A stretch of 64,000 bases of DNA from Hyphomonadaceae bacterium (GCA_024742355.1 JANSYM010000008.1:62001-126000); one strand, 5' to 3'. Shown: positions 1 to 9,732, counted from the stretch's first letter. The notes: generated by a model not told the origin, from the sequence alone. Program-made: numbers and translations.

Positions 1-4
1 CGCT

Positions 5-676
5 TTGATCGAGAATGGCGTGAACGCTCAAAAGTCAAAAGTCCTGGGCCTCGGTATCAAACCGCTGCGCGAAACCACGACGGACACGATCGACGGCTTG
101 CGCGCGCGCTATTTGCCTGACGGAAAGGGACAGATTGTTTTCAGCCCCTCACGTCTGGCCCCGCAAAAGGGGATCGATGTCATGATCGAGGTCGCGAAAC
201 GTGTGATCAAAGAGCGCCCTGACACGCATTTCGTCGTCGCCGGCGGCGGAGTCCTGACAGGAACTGTAAACGAGTGGGCCCGAGCGGCTGGAGTCGAGCA
301 AAACATGCACTTCATCGGTGCCATCGATACCGTCCCTGAGCATTTGCAAGCGTCGGATCTGTTCTTGTTGACCTCGCGCTGGGAGGCCCTGCCAATCTCC
401 ATCGTTGAAGCTTTTCGCGCCGGGCTTCCGGTGGTGGCGACAGAATGCGGCGGCGTCTCGGAATTGGTTGATGATCAGGTCGGAACGCTCTGTGAGGTCG
501 AGGATGTCGATGCTATCGCCAACGCCGTAATGCGTCTTTTGAGCTCGGACACGCTGCGGCGACAGAAACGCAATGGCGCCCTGCTGCGCAGCCAAGAAGA
601 CCGTTTCGATGTCGATCACGTGCACGCCCAATTCCTCGCCAAGTATCAATCACTGGCGACTGAGCGTCACTCCTAA
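5..676 (+). CDS. Glycosyltransferase family 4/1, C-terminal part (5' end lies at the window edge, probably truncated)
   Basis: GT-B C-terminal motifs: FSPSRLAPQKGIDVMIEVAKRV, HFVVAGGG, SDLFLLTSRWEALPISIVEAFRAGLPVVATECGGVSELV. Confidence 0.85.
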   Translation: MIENGVNAQKSKVLGLGIKPLRETTTDTIDGLRARYLPDGKGQIVFSPSRLAPQKGIDVMIEVAKRVIKERPDTHFVVAGGGVLTGTVNEWARAAGVEQNMHFIGAIDTVPEHLQASDLFLLTSRWEALPISIVEAFRAGLPVVATECGGVSELVDDQVGTLCEVEDVDAIANAVMRLLSSDTLRRQKRNGALLRSQEDRFDVDHVHAQFLAKYQSLATERHS

Positions 677-692
677 ACACCTGGAAGTTTGG

Positions 693-2129
693 TTAGCGCC
701 TGGACAAATATTCCTGCGCCAGACTGAGGCGATCACGCATCAACAGTAACGATCCGAGCGCGTAGATCGTAAGCCCGGTCACACCGCAAACGCCAACCAT
801 GAACAGATCAGACCCACTGATCACGTATTCACCCAGAACCGCAACGCTCGCGGCCATGAGCGCGCTGACCATCAGCGGCGTGAGATGTTGACGCGCAAGG
901 GAGATTGCCTTCACGCCGGAGAGCCGCGATACGATGCTAAACCGGACCGCCCAGAGCACGACGAATGATCCCGCAAACCCGTATGAGACGCCTGAAAGCC
1001 CGTGCGAAGCCGTCGCTGCCACCGCACACGCCGCAAGGCCTACTTCCATCCAGACCACGATCGCCAACGCCCCCATCTTTCGAGCCGCCAGACAGTAGGA
1101 CTGGTGCACAACCTCGACCGCCAAATAGGCACCGATGAGGCCGACAATACTGAGTGCGGGAGCCGCCGGGCTCCATTTCTCTCCAAATACCAAAGCCACA
1201 ATCGGGCCGGACAGGACGATCATTCCGAACATCGCCGGAAAGGCAATCCAGCCCGACAATCTCGACAATTCGAGCAGCAGAGACTTGGCCGGACGGCCTT
1301 CACGCAACCGCGCCGCGAAAGCCGATTGGGACACCATTCGGATCGGCGTTGAGACCAGGAAAGACGCGATCTCGACGAGGCGCCAGGCGAGCGAGAAATA
1401 GCCAAGAACAGTCGGACCGAGGAGTGCGCCAATCAATGCCATCGGCACTTGCACGCGCGCGATCTGTGCGGCGCGAAACGCCAGGACCGTCCGCCCGAGG
1501 CCGAAAATTTCACGAACTGCGGCATGCTTCACGGTGAGCGCAGGTCGCCAGGAGACCGCACCCCAGGCAAGAATTGTGTTGACGCCAACCTGCACCAAAC
1601 GCTGTGCAACCAAAGCCCAGACGCCAAAGCCATTGAACGCCATCCAGATCGCGACGGCCCCGCCACAAACCACACCAGCAATGGCTCGAATGGCCAGGGA
1701 TTTGAACTTCATATGGCGGCGCAACAGGCTGGCTGGCACCGCCCCCAATGCAACCAGAACCACGGATATGCCGAGATACTGGATGAGCGGCGCAACGATT
1801 GCTTGCTGATACAGTCCGGCAATGAGGCTGGCACTGAGCCACAAGGCCAGAAACAGCACCGCCGAGCCGCCAAGCAAGCTGTAGAAGACCGCATCTGAAT
1901 GCGACTGGTCCTCGTTCGGCGCCGCGACGAGGTACTCCGTCAGCGTTTCACGCACCAGGAATTCACAGAGAACGACAATCGCCGCTGCCATCGCGATCAG
2001 CCCGAAGGCTTCAACACCCAGCAAACGGGCCAAAATGACGAAAATCAGGACATTGAAGGCCTGTTCGACCCAGTTGCCCATGGCCATCCAGGCGATGCTG
2101 GCTCCAACCTTTTGGCGATCTTCATTCAT
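693..2129 (-). CDS. Polysaccharide/O-antigen flippase (Wzx-like, MATE/MOP superfamily)
   Basis: Multi-TM protein typical of Polysacc_synt; ORF is open to 2258 but an internal ATG at 2129 (MNEDRQKVGASIAWMAMGNW) fits better with the TM start and with a sigma-54-like element upstream. Confidence 0.8.
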   Translation of the reverse strand: MNEDRQKVGASIAWMAMGNWVEQAFNVLIFVILARLLGVEAFGLIAMAAAIVVLCEFLVRETLTEYLVAAPNEDQSHSDAVFYSLLGGSAVLFLALWLSASLIAGLYQQAIVAPLIQYLGISVVLVALGAVPASLLRRHMKFKSLAIRAIAGVVCGGAVAIWMAFNGFGVWALVAQRLVQVGVNTILAWGAVSWRPALTVKHAAVREIFGLGRTVLAFRAAQIARVQVPMALIGALLGPTVLGYFSLAWRLVEIASFLVSTPIRMVSQSAFAARLREGRPAKSLLLELSRLSGWIAFPAMFGMIVLSGPIVALVFGEKWSPAAPALSIVGLIGAYLAVEVVHQSYCLAARKMGALAIVVWMEVGLAACAVAATASHGLSGVSYGFAGSFVVLWAVRFSIVSRLSGVKAISLARQHLTPLMVSALMAASVAVLGEYVISGSDLFMVGVCGVTGLTIYALGSLLLMRDRLSLAQEYLSRR

Positions 2130-2179
2130 TCGACTGGATCTCTCCCAAATCGCCAGGCGTCGCAACTTGGCGAAGCGCT

Positions 2180-2194
2180 GCAAGAGGGATGCCT
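2180..2194 (-). promoter_or_regulatory. Candidate sigma-54 promoter for the flippase
   Basis: Minus strand reads AGGCATCCCTCTTGCA: GG-N10-GC spacing, TTGCA -12 element, one mismatch at the first T of TGG. Confidence 0.45.
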
Positions 2195-2313
2195 GAATCG
2201 CCTGGATGAGTCGAGAGACGGGCATGCGGCGTGCATACGTGTTTAACCATTGATCCATCCGGGGATAGGATAAGGGGTGTGATCACCAGAACGGGTCTTG
2301 AATTGAGGAACAA

Positions 2314-3219
2314 ATGACAGCGAAATTGCCTGATTTTCTGGTAATTGGTGCGGCCCGGGCCGGCACCACCGCGCTACATGCTTTCCTGCGCCAGCATCCC
2401 GAGATTTTCATGCCGACGCACAAGGAGCCGAACTTCTTTGCCTATGAAGGGCAAACGCTTGCCTGCGCAGGTCCAGGCGCGGACTATATCAATAATTCGG
2501 TCGTCGATCTGGCGAAGTACACAGACCTGTTTGCGGATGCTCCAGCGACCGTCAAATGCGGAGAGGCCTCACCACTTTACCTCTATTCAGAGACGGCACC
2601 GACACGGATCAAGCATCATATCCCGAATGCAAAAATGATCGTAATCCTGCGAAATCCGGTCGAACAAGCCTATTCGCACTTCATGTACGCCACCAAGCAA
2701 TGCATTGAAACTGAAGTGGATTTTGATCGCGCACTGCAGCTTGAAGACGAGCGTTTGGCGCAAGGATGGCAACCCTTGTTCGGGTATTCAGGATTCCCGC
2801 GTTACGGAGACCAGTTGGCTCGGTATTTTGATCTGTTCCGGCGTGAACAATTCCTGATCCGTCGCTATGAGGATTATCAGACGGACCCAGCGCACCTGTT
2901 GGCCGAGATCTTCGATTTTATCGGCGTCGATCCCGCCTTTTCGCCCGAAACCGGCGAGAAGATAAATGCCGGAGGCATTCCCAAGAACCAGGCCTTTCAG
3001 GATTTCCTGATGAAGTCGAACCCGATCACGAAAGCGATCGGCCTGGTTGTCCCACAGCAAACCCGTTTGAAAATCCGCGATTGGCTCGCCAGTCGGAATA
3101 TGAGCGTCCCGGATGAGATGAGCGCCGCCGCCCGTGCCACACTGCTCGACCGCCTGTCGGGAGACATTAAGACACTGGAAAAACTGCTCGATTGGGACTT
3201 GTCTGACTGGCTGCGCTAA
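2314..3219 (+). CDS. Sulfotransferase family protein
   Basis: PAPS 5'-phosphosulfate-binding motif DFLVIGAARAGTTALHAFLRQHPEIFMPTHKEPNFFA and later KMIVILRNPVEQAYSHF. Confidence 0.88.
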   Translation: MTAKLPDFLVIGAARAGTTALHAFLRQHPEIFMPTHKEPNFFAYEGQTLACAGPGADYINNSVVDLAKYTDLFADAPATVKCGEASPLYLYSETAPTRIKHHIPNAKMIVILRNPVEQAYSHFMYATKQCIETEVDFDRALQLEDERLAQGWQPLFGYSGFPRYGDQLARYFDLFRREQFLIRRYEDYQTDPAHLLAEIFDFIGVDPAFSPETGEKINAGGIPKNQAFQDFLMKSNPITKAIGLVVPQQTRLKIRDWLASRNMSVPDEMSAAARATLLDRLSGDIKTLEKLLDWDLSDWLR

Positions 3220-3268
3220 AGTGCAGAACCTGATCCTTTTTTCGGCGCGCGGCCGGAAGGCGGTTGAA

Positions 3269-3284
3269 TGGCGTGTTTCTTGCT
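3269..3284 (+). promoter_or_regulatory. Candidate sigma-54 promoter for the UDP-sugar dehydrogenase
   Basis: TGGCGTGTTTCTTGCT (TGG-N8-TTGC, GG-N10-GC), 40 bp upstream of the ATG at 3324. Confidence 0.7.
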
Positions 3285-3323
3285 ATTAGCCCTATAGACA
3301 GGGACAAGTAGAGGCACCGTGCC

Positions 3324-4706
3324 ATGGGGACGTTAAACATAAAATCCGATGCGTTGGACGCGAACGAGGCTGCCCTGCCCGCGCTCGGCCTGGAATTGCT
3401 GGAAAAGCTGGAATCGAAGACAGCGCGCGTTGGCGTGATCGGTCTCGGCTATGTCGGCCTGCCATTGGCGGTGACCGCAGCAACACGCGGCAATCCGGTG
3501 GTTGGGATCGAGATCAACTCGAACAAGAACAGCCTGCTCGAGCAAGGCTCCAGCTATATCGATGCGGTCAGCAATGACGCGCTGCAAGCTGTGTACGGAC
3601 AGACCTTCACCAGCACCTCGAATTTTGCTGCCCTGGCCGAGTGTGATGTCATCGTTATCTGCGTCCCGACCCCGCTCTCTTCACACCGCGATCCTGACTT
3701 GTCCTATGTCGAATCGGCGGGCCGCGAGATTGCGACACACCTGACACCCGGCGCGTTGATTGTTCTGGAATCAACGACCTATCCGGGCACCACGCAGGAT
3801 ATCCTCGTACCGATCCTGGAGACCAGCGGACTGAAAGCGGGCGAAGACTTCTTCATGGCCTCGTCGCCGGAGCGCGAAGACCCAGGCAATAAATCATTCA
3901 GCACGTCGACTATCCCGAAAATCGTCGGTGGCGACGGTGAAATGGCGGCTGTTCTGGCGCAGAAATTCTATAGCGGTGTGGTTGATCGCGTCGTGCCGGT
4001 CTCATCGACCCGGGCGGCGGAAGCGGTCAAAATCACCGAGAACATTTTTCGCGCGGTGAATATCGGTCTCGTGAACGAGCTCAAGACGATTTACGACGCG
4101 ATGGGCCTTGATATCTGGGAAATTATCGATGGCGCGGCGACCAAGCCGTTCGGTTTCATGCCCTTCTATCCTGGCCCCGGTCTTGGCGGTCACTGCATTC
4201 CGATCGATCCCTTCTATCTGACCTGGAAAGCCCGCGAGCATGATTTGCCGACCAAGTTTGTCGAATTGGCTGGCGAAGTGAACCAGTCCATGCCACGTTA
4301 TGTCGTGTCCCGCACCCGCGAGGTGATCGACCGCACAACGGGCAAGGGATTGTCGGCCGCGAAAATCCTGGTCATTGGCGTCGCTTACAAAAAGAATGTC
4401 GCGGACATGCGCGAAAGCCCGGCGCTGCGCATTCTCGAGAATTTCGAGGCCGCTGGCGCAACGGTCGATTTCTATGATCCGATGGTGCCGTTCATTCCCA
4501 AGAATGATGAGCACCCGACCCTGGAAGGGCGCAAATCCGTTCCGGAGAGCGCGATTACGTCAACTGAGTATGAGGCCGTGATCATCGCGACGGACCACGA
4601 CAAAGTCGATTATGCGTCGCTGAGCCAGACAGGTGTTCCGATCATCGACACGCGCAATGTGATCGCGCGCAACGACCTGCCATTGGATAATGTCACCAAG
4701 GCCTAG
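3324..4706 (+). CDS. Nucleotide sugar dehydrogenase (UDP-N-acetylglucosamine/mannosamine dehydrogenase-like)
   Basis: VGVIGLGYVGLPLAVTAATRG Rossmann motif; PGPGLGGHCIPIDPFYLTWKA catalytic Cys motif; C-terminal UDP-binding domain. Confidence 0.9.
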   Translation: MGTLNIKSDALDANEAALPALGLELLEKLESKTARVGVIGLGYVGLPLAVTAATRGNPVVGIEINSNKNSLLEQGSSYIDAVSNDALQAVYGQTFTSTSNFAALAECDVIVICVPTPLSSHRDPDLSYVESAGREIATHLTPGALIVLESTTYPGTTQDILVPILETSGLKAGEDFFMASSPEREDPGNKSFSTSTIPKIVGGDGEMAAVLAQKFYSGVVDRVVPVSSTRAAEAVKITENIFRAVNIGLVNELKTIYDAMGLDIWEIIDGAATKPFGFMPFYPGPGLGGHCIPIDPFYLTWKAREHDLPTKFVELAGEVNQSMPRYVVSRTREVIDRTTGKGLSAAKILVIGVAYKKNVADMRESPALRILENFEAAGATVDFYDPMVPFIPKNDEHPTLEGRKSVPESAITSTEYEAVIIATDHDKVDYASLSQTGVPIIDTRNVIARNDLPLDNVTKA

Positions 4707-5473
4707 GAATAGGCTGTCGGCCTGATCCATTGCCGTAAGCGCCGCAGCGCCCGTCGGAGTGTGAGATAAGTCTCACCCTTGCCGTCCAGGAAATCCTGCC
4801 AGCGCTTCGGGTCCTGGTAATAGAACATTTCGAGGCGCGGCAGATCATGGATGTCGCTGTTGCGCGTTGCGATGCCGTGCTCGACACCGACCGATAAGTC
4901 ATAGTGCTCAGCGATCTGCGCCAAGGCTGCGGCGTTTACCTGTCCGTAAGGCGGCGCGAAATGCGAGGTGACCTTGTTGAGTTCGGATTCCAGGTCCTCT
5001 TTTGACCCAGAGACTTCTGCGCGCAATTCGTCCGCGCCCAAACTGCTGAGGTCGACATGGTTTCGTCCATGCGGGGCTATATCGACCCGTGCCTGATCGA
5101 GCATTTTCAGATCCGGCCAGTCCAGCAAGGGGCGCGTCGCGTCGTGCCCGCCATACCAGTCTTCCTCGCCACCGGTTTTCCGGGTCGGTACGAACAGCGT
5201 GCTCGGGAATTTGAACTGTTCCAGCACTGGATGCGCATGCTCTTTAAAGTCGACAAACCCATCGTCGAAAGTGATGGCCATGGCCTTGGCGGGCAGGTCA
5301 CGCTCGCCTTTATGCCACGCAGCGACGTCTTGCAGGGATACGACGTTGTAGTCGCTCGCCGCCAATGATGACATCATGGACTTGAACGTGTCCGGCGCGA
5401 TCGATGTTGGGCCACCCGCATCAGAGATCGAGTGGAACATCAGAATGGGGACTCGCGCCGCCAGCTTGCACAT
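4703..5473 (-). CDS. Polysaccharide deacetylase family protein (NodB-like)
   Basis: ILMFHSISD, AITFDDGFVDF, ATLFVPT, DIAPHGRNHVDLSSL motifs. Confidence 0.85.
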   Translation of the reverse strand: MCKLAARVPILMFHSISDAGGPTSIAPDTFKSMMSSLAASDYNVVSLQDVAAWHKGERDLPAKAMAITFDDGFVDFKEHAHPVLEQFKFPSTLFVPTRKTGGEEDWYGGHDATRPLLDWPDLKMLDQARVDIAPHGRNHVDLSSLGADELRAEVSGSKEDLESELNKVTSHFAPPYGQVNAAALAQIAEHYDLSVGVEHGIATRNSDIHDLPRLEMFYYQDPKRWQDFLDGKGETYLTLRRALRRLRQWIRPTAYS

Positions 5474-5475
5474 GT

Positions 5476-6924
5476 CTAGTCTTCTACCACGTGTGTTTCG
5501 AATTCCTCGCGCAATTCGCCCCAGCGCGCGCGGTCGAAATTCCCGGCCTCGTCGAGGCAGCTCACTGCCCCATATGCCATAGACAGCGCATGGTGGGTAT
5601 TGTCATGCGCGAACAGGCCCTGGCGACCAAATGTCAGCACGTTTTCCAGGCTCGACACCCAGTCATCCATGACCGCGAAATTCTCCGCATAAGTGCGGTT
5701 GTAGACGGGATATGCGAATGGCAGGCGGCGCGTTTCAACCGTGACAGTCTTCGCCGTCAGCGACAGGCCTGCTGCTTCGATCCAGCTTCGCATTTTCTCA
5801 CCGAGCGCTTCATTTGACAGGTCCCAATGCTCGTCGCCGGGATCTGCCGGCAGCTCAGCACACAAGACAGTCCGACCCTCGGGCGTTGTCGAGGCGGAGT
5901 AATTCTTCGGCTCGGACATCCGCGACATCGGAATTGCCGCTTCCGGGAAATAGTGCGCGTCAAATTCGGTGAACTGGTCTGTATCGAGGACGAGATAGAT
6001 CAGGATCATGCCGCGATATTCAATATTCTCCGCAGCAGTTTTGACCTCAGCCGGAACCGCATCGCCCGCAGCGCGGATCAGGGTCGAGATCGGCAGCGTC
6101 GACCAGATCTTGTCCGGCGAACTGGTTTGCAAGCCGGACGGCGTTTCCACGGTTAAAGAGGTCACGCGATTGCCATCGACCTCCATGCCGACGACTTTCG
6201 AGTTCAGGGCAATTTTAGCGCCCGAAGCCTCGGCCGCACCAGCAAATCCCGTGCAGATCTGCCCGAACCCTTCCTTGGGATAGTAGAACTTGCCCGTGGT
6301 CGGTGATTTCAGGCCGGGCAGCTGACCGAAAATCTTCTTGAGGAGTTTCGGCAGTGAGCTGCCTGACACACGGCGCTGCGCCAGCGTCGTCGCAAGCTCA
6401 TCAGGATCCTTGCCCCAGAGCTTGCGGACATAAGGGAAGTAGAAACTCTCACACATGGTTTTACCGAGGCCACCGAGGAGCACAGTCTTGAAAGTTGGAT
6501 CGTCGGTTTTCGGAGCGCGGAACTTGGCGGTCAGGGCATCGAAGAAGAGCGAGAACGCAAACGGGATCGGCAAACGGGTGGCCAGATCCAACGGCTTGAG
6601 CGGGAAGTGGATCCAGGACTTTCGCAGCCGAATGCGGCCATGGCGCGGACGCAGCAACAGGTCATCACCGAGGATGTCCTTTATATGTCCCATAATCTCA
6701 GGATCGGTGACCGGATGCAGGCGGTGGCTGCCATAATCAACGCGAATACCCTCGACATCAAAACTCGCCGCATTGCCGCCCACCAGGGGCGCGCCTTCAT
6801 GCAGCGTGACGTCAAACCCCGTTTCCTGGCGCAGTTTCCAGGCTGCGCCGAGGCCCGCCGGTCCACCGCCCAGGACGGCGATCGTGTGGCTGGTATCTTC
6901 AGATTTTTGTTTGGCTTCAGCCAT
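5476..6924 (-). CDS. FAD-dependent oxidoreductase, UDP-galactopyranose mutase/protoporphyrinogen oxidase-like
   Basis: IAVLGGGPAGLGAAWKLRQETG FAD motif; YGSHRLHP. ATG at 6924 gives an 8-nt ATGGCTGA overlap with the upstream gene's stop. Confidence 0.82.
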   Translation of the reverse strand: MAEAKQKSEDTSHTIAVLGGGPAGLGAAWKLRQETGFDVTLHEGAPLVGGNAASFDVEGIRVDYGSHRLHPVTDPEIMGHIKDILGDDLLLRPRHGRIRLRKSWIHFPLKPLDLATRLPIPFAFSLFFDALTAKFRAPKTDDPTFKTVLLGGLGKTMCESFYFPYVRKLWGKDPDELATTLAQRRVSGSSLPKLLKKIFGQLPGLKSPTTGKFYYPKEGFGQICTGFAGAAEASGAKIALNSKVVGMEVDGNRVTSLTVETPSGLQTSSPDKIWSTLPISTLIRAAGDAVPAEVKTAAENIEYRGMILIYLVLDTDQFTEFDAHYFPEAAIPMSRMSEPKNYSASTTPEGRTVLCAELPADPGDEHWDLSNEALGEKMRSWIEAAGLSLTAKTVTVETRRLPFAYPVYNRTYAENFAVMDDWVSSLENVLTFGRQGLFAHDNTHHALSMAYGAVSCLDEAGNFDRARWGELREEFETHVVED

Positions 6925-7906
6925 GCTTTGTCCCCAAAGGTTCAGCGCCTTCTGGCGCAGACTTGAACTTTCCAGACCAGGCTTGAACGCCCAGTCCAAT
7001 CAATCCGGTTGAAATCAGAATGGTTTGCCAGACAAACCCGACCGCAATGACCACCGGCGAGGCGTATGCGAACGCCGCGAAGATCGCTGCCAGACTGGCT
7101 TCCCGCACACCCAGACCACCGAGACTGATCGGCAAGGTCGCGATGAGCTTCGCCAGCGGCCAGGCAAACAACCAGATCGCAATATCGGTTGGGCCTTGCA
7201 TGCTCCACGCCAACACAATGTTGAGGCCCACAAAGCCGGTTTGAATGGTGATTGAGAGCAGCGCGCAGATCAAAATTCGGGTGCGGTGGGCGGCCATGTA
7301 ATGGGCAATGTCAGAGACCATCTGGCCAATCTTGCCCTGCCCCGCGGCTTTCGCTTCAACGAAGCGCGCGAGCGTCGGCAACGTTAGATAGACAACGAGG
7401 CCCGCAGCGATGAACGCCCCCGCAATGATTTGCAGCCACATACCCGTCTGACCCGCCGTCCCGAGCAGGGCCGCCCCGAATGCAGAGATCAGAACCAGCA
7501 CGCCGACATCAATCAAGCGATCGATGATCGAACCTGTGACGAGTCTGGATTTCGAGGTCACCTTCTGCGCCAGGATCGCCGCGCGCGCGACATCGCCGCC
7601 AGCGACGCCAGGCAAAGCAATATTGGCGGCCAGGCCGGCAAAGTGAGCTTTGAGGATAATTGGAAAAGGCAGTTTCTGCCCGACCAAGAGGCCCCATTTG
7701 AAGGCTGCGAAAACATGTCCAGCAAGGAATCCAACGAGCACACAAGCCCAGACCACCGGATTGGTGCGCGTGATTCCGGCCCAGATTTCTTCAAATGAGA
7801 CAAAGTGAAAAATCACCGCCAGAACAATGGCGGTGAAAAGTAGCTTCAATCCCGTGGCCAGGAATGGCCTGGATTGCGATTTCTGAGGCGCGGCGTCCGT
7901 TGGCAT
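6917..7906 (-). CDS. UPF0104 / lysylphosphatidylglycerol synthase TM-region family membrane protein
   Basis: ~8 TM segments; PGVAGGDVARAAILAQKVTSK and LGGLGVREASLAAIFA motifs typical of the family. Confidence 0.82.
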   Translation of the reverse strand: MPTDAAPQKSQSRPFLATGLKLLFTAIVLAVIFHFVSFEEIWAGITRTNPVVWACVLVGFLAGHVFAAFKWGLLVGQKLPFPIILKAHFAGLAANIALPGVAGGDVARAAILAQKVTSKSRLVTGSIIDRLIDVGVLVLISAFGAALLGTAGQTGMWLQIIAGAFIAAGLVVYLTLPTLARFVEAKAAGQGKIGQMVSDIAHYMAAHRTRILICALLSITIQTGFVGLNIVLAWSMQGPTDIAIWLFAWPLAKLIATLPISLGGLGVREASLAAIFAAFAYASPVVIAVGFVWQTILISTGLIGLGVQAWSGKFKSAPEGAEPLGTKHG

Positions 7907-7932
7907 GGTCCGTTCGCTCTATCCGTATCGGT

Positions 7933-8844
7933 CTATTTGAAATGCAGACGCGAAATCATGTCGGCAATCAAGCCGAGCGACCAAACCACCAGAGCTGCGA
8001 GCAGCGCGAAAATGGCACTTTCCGACAGGTTCATCTGGAAAATATCGTAGATGCCCTTGGCAGCCCCAAGCGCGAACAAAACAGCGCCCAGCGGCAGGAA
8101 AACACGCAAAGGATGGAACAAGACAATGATCCGGACCACGAGCAGCATGAAGCGGAAGAAGTCGGTTGGACGGATCTTGGAATGTCCGACGCGTTTGGCA
8201 TAGCTGATCGGCGTGTAAACGACGCGCAGGTTCGAACAGATCATGCAAAGCGTACTGGTCGTACTGAAGGAGAAACCGTCCGGCATCAGGCCCAGGAAAC
8301 GCTCAATCGACTCACGGCGGAACACGCGCAGGCCGGAGTTCAGATCCGGAATTTTGCGCTGCGCCAGGATATTGGCCAGCTTGTTGAGAACCCATTTGGC
8401 CGGTTTGCGCACCAGCGGCACACCGGTCATGGCCGCGCCGCGATTGCCGACAATCATGTCGGCCGTCTGGCACATCTCGAGCATTTCAGGGATTTTGTCG
8501 GCTGGGTAAGTGCCGTCGGCATCGATGATCGCAACGAAATTCGATTTCGACTGAACGATCCCGGTTTTCAGCGAGTGGCCGTACCCGACATTCTCTTCCT
8601 TGCGGATGACACGGGCAACGGTCTGGACAGCTTTCTCATAGGTGCCGTCCGTCGAGCCATCATCGACAACAACGATTTCAGCATCCAGGCCAGCAGACTT
8701 GATCATCTCATCCAGCTGCTCAATCGTTGGCACGATGGCATCTGTTTCATTGTACGCAGGAATAACGATCGACAGATCATAGACGCGCTCAACGGGTCGT
8801 TTCTTGGCCTTCACTGGCGTGTCCTTTTTCACCATGGCTGTCAT
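7933..8844 (-). CDS. Family 2 glycosyltransferase (DPM1/ArnC-like with C-terminal TM helices)
   Basis: LSIVIPAYNETDAIVPTIEQLDEMI, VVDDGSTDGT, IDADGTYP; ATG at 8844 preceded by GGGGAAC SD-like sequence. Confidence 0.87.
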   Translation of the reverse strand: MTAMVKKDTPVKAKKRPVERVYDLSIVIPAYNETDAIVPTIEQLDEMIKSAGLDAEIVVVDDGSTDGTYEKAVQTVARVIRKEENVGYGHSLKTGIVQSKSNFVAIIDADGTYPADKIPEMLEMCQTADMIVGNRGAAMTGVPLVRKPAKWVLNKLANILAQRKIPDLNSGLRVFRRESIERFLGLMPDGFSFSTTSTLCMICSNLRVVYTPISYAKRVGHSKIRPTDFFRFMLLVVRIIVLFHPLRVFLPLGAVLFALGAAKGIYDIFQMNLSESAIFALLAALVVWSLGLIADMISRLHFK

Positions 8845-8879
8845 CTTGTTCCCCAATCAAATCCTTGAATGTGCATTGC

Positions 8880-8895
8880 AGCAAATCCCGTACCA
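8880..8895 (-). promoter_or_regulatory. Candidate sigma-54 promoter for the GT2-UPF0104-FAD-deacetylase operon
   Basis: Minus strand TGGTACGGGATTTGCT (TGG-N8-TTGC), 35 bp upstream of the ATG at 8844. Confidence 0.65.
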
Positions 8896-8928
8896 AACTT
8901 GGTTACTGCGCAGCCGTCCCACGCTGCA

Positions 8929-8949
8929 TACTGTAGCAATCAGACAGTA
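8929..8949. promoter_or_regulatory. Inverted repeat TACTGT-N9-ACAGTA, possible activator site
   Basis: Perfect 6+6 bp dyad about 35-70 bp upstream of the candidate sigma-54 promoter at 8880-8895. Confidence 0.35.
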
Positions 8950-8987
8950 AGATTTCCCTAATCCGGCCGACGCGATTTGCGCCAAAC

Positions 8988-9698
8988 CTACTTGATGGCG
9001 ACAAAACCTTCGAAGCAGATGTGTTTGAAAATCGTCATGTGGTCGACGAACCCGGCACGCTGCAGGAGTTCGATATTCGCGGCTGTCGAGAACGGCTCCA
9101 TAATGCCCTTCAGGCTGCCGGTCTTGGACAGGATCTCTTCGGCGGAGAAGCCTTGCTCGGTTTTGAAATCATTATACAGCGCCGAAATCATGTCCTGGAA
9201 CCGGGCATCCGGTCCACGAACTTTTTCAAACATGATGAACGCGCCGCCCCAGTTCAGGGACTCGTAAATCTTGTTGAAAATATCCTGGCGATAGCGCGGT
9301 GGGATGAACTGCATCGTATAGTAAGACACGATCAGATCCGACTTTTCGAACTCGAACAAACGCACATCGTCGACCGAAAGCTCGACATTCTTGAGGCCTT
9401 TACAATGCGACTTGGCCTTGGCGATCATTGGCTTTTCAGGGTCAAACCCAATCCAACGCGCCTCTTTGCGATGTTTGTGGCGCTTTGCCAGTTTGCCCAA
9501 CAGCTCACCGGTCGATACGCCCATTTCATAGACGACACTGTCATCATGAATGAAATAATCGCTGAATTTGCAGACCAGGTCGTGGCCCTCTTCATACATC
9601 GGCACGGATTGGCGAATGTGTTCAACAAAAGTATCAGCGACATCACCGCCGAATGACCAATTGGCATTGCCTGCTTCAATGTCGTGTCCGACTTTCAT
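8988..9698 (-). CDS. Class I SAM-dependent methyltransferase
   Basis: VVYEMGVSTGELLGKLAKRHKHR...WIGFDPEKPMIAKAK, LIVSYYTMQFIPP motifs. Confidence 0.82.
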   Translation of the reverse strand: MKVGHDIEAGNANWSFGGDVADTFVEHIRQSVPMYEEGHDLVCKFSDYFIHDDSVVYEMGVSTGELLGKLAKRHKHRKEARWIGFDPEKPMIAKAKSHCKGLKNVELSVDDVRLFEFEKSDLIVSYYTMQFIPPRYRQDIFNKIYESLNWGGAFIMFEKVRGPDARFQDMISALYNDFKTEQGFSAEEILSKTGSLKGIMEPFSTAANIELLQRAGFVDHMTIFKHICFEGFVAIK

Positions 9699-9732
9699 GG
9701 TCCCCGTCTCCTAACTTTACTACGTCCCTTAA

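Noticed and set aside
2219-2235. Possible plus-strand sigma-54 element GGGCATGCGGCGTGCA before the sulfotransferase
   Set aside because: GG-N10-GC spacing holds but TGG and TTGC are both degraded; too weak to call.
7864-8868. 334-aa plus-strand ORF antisense to the GT2 gene
   Set aside because: Opposite strand has clear GT2 motifs; plus-strand product has Gln/His/Arg-rich shadow composition.
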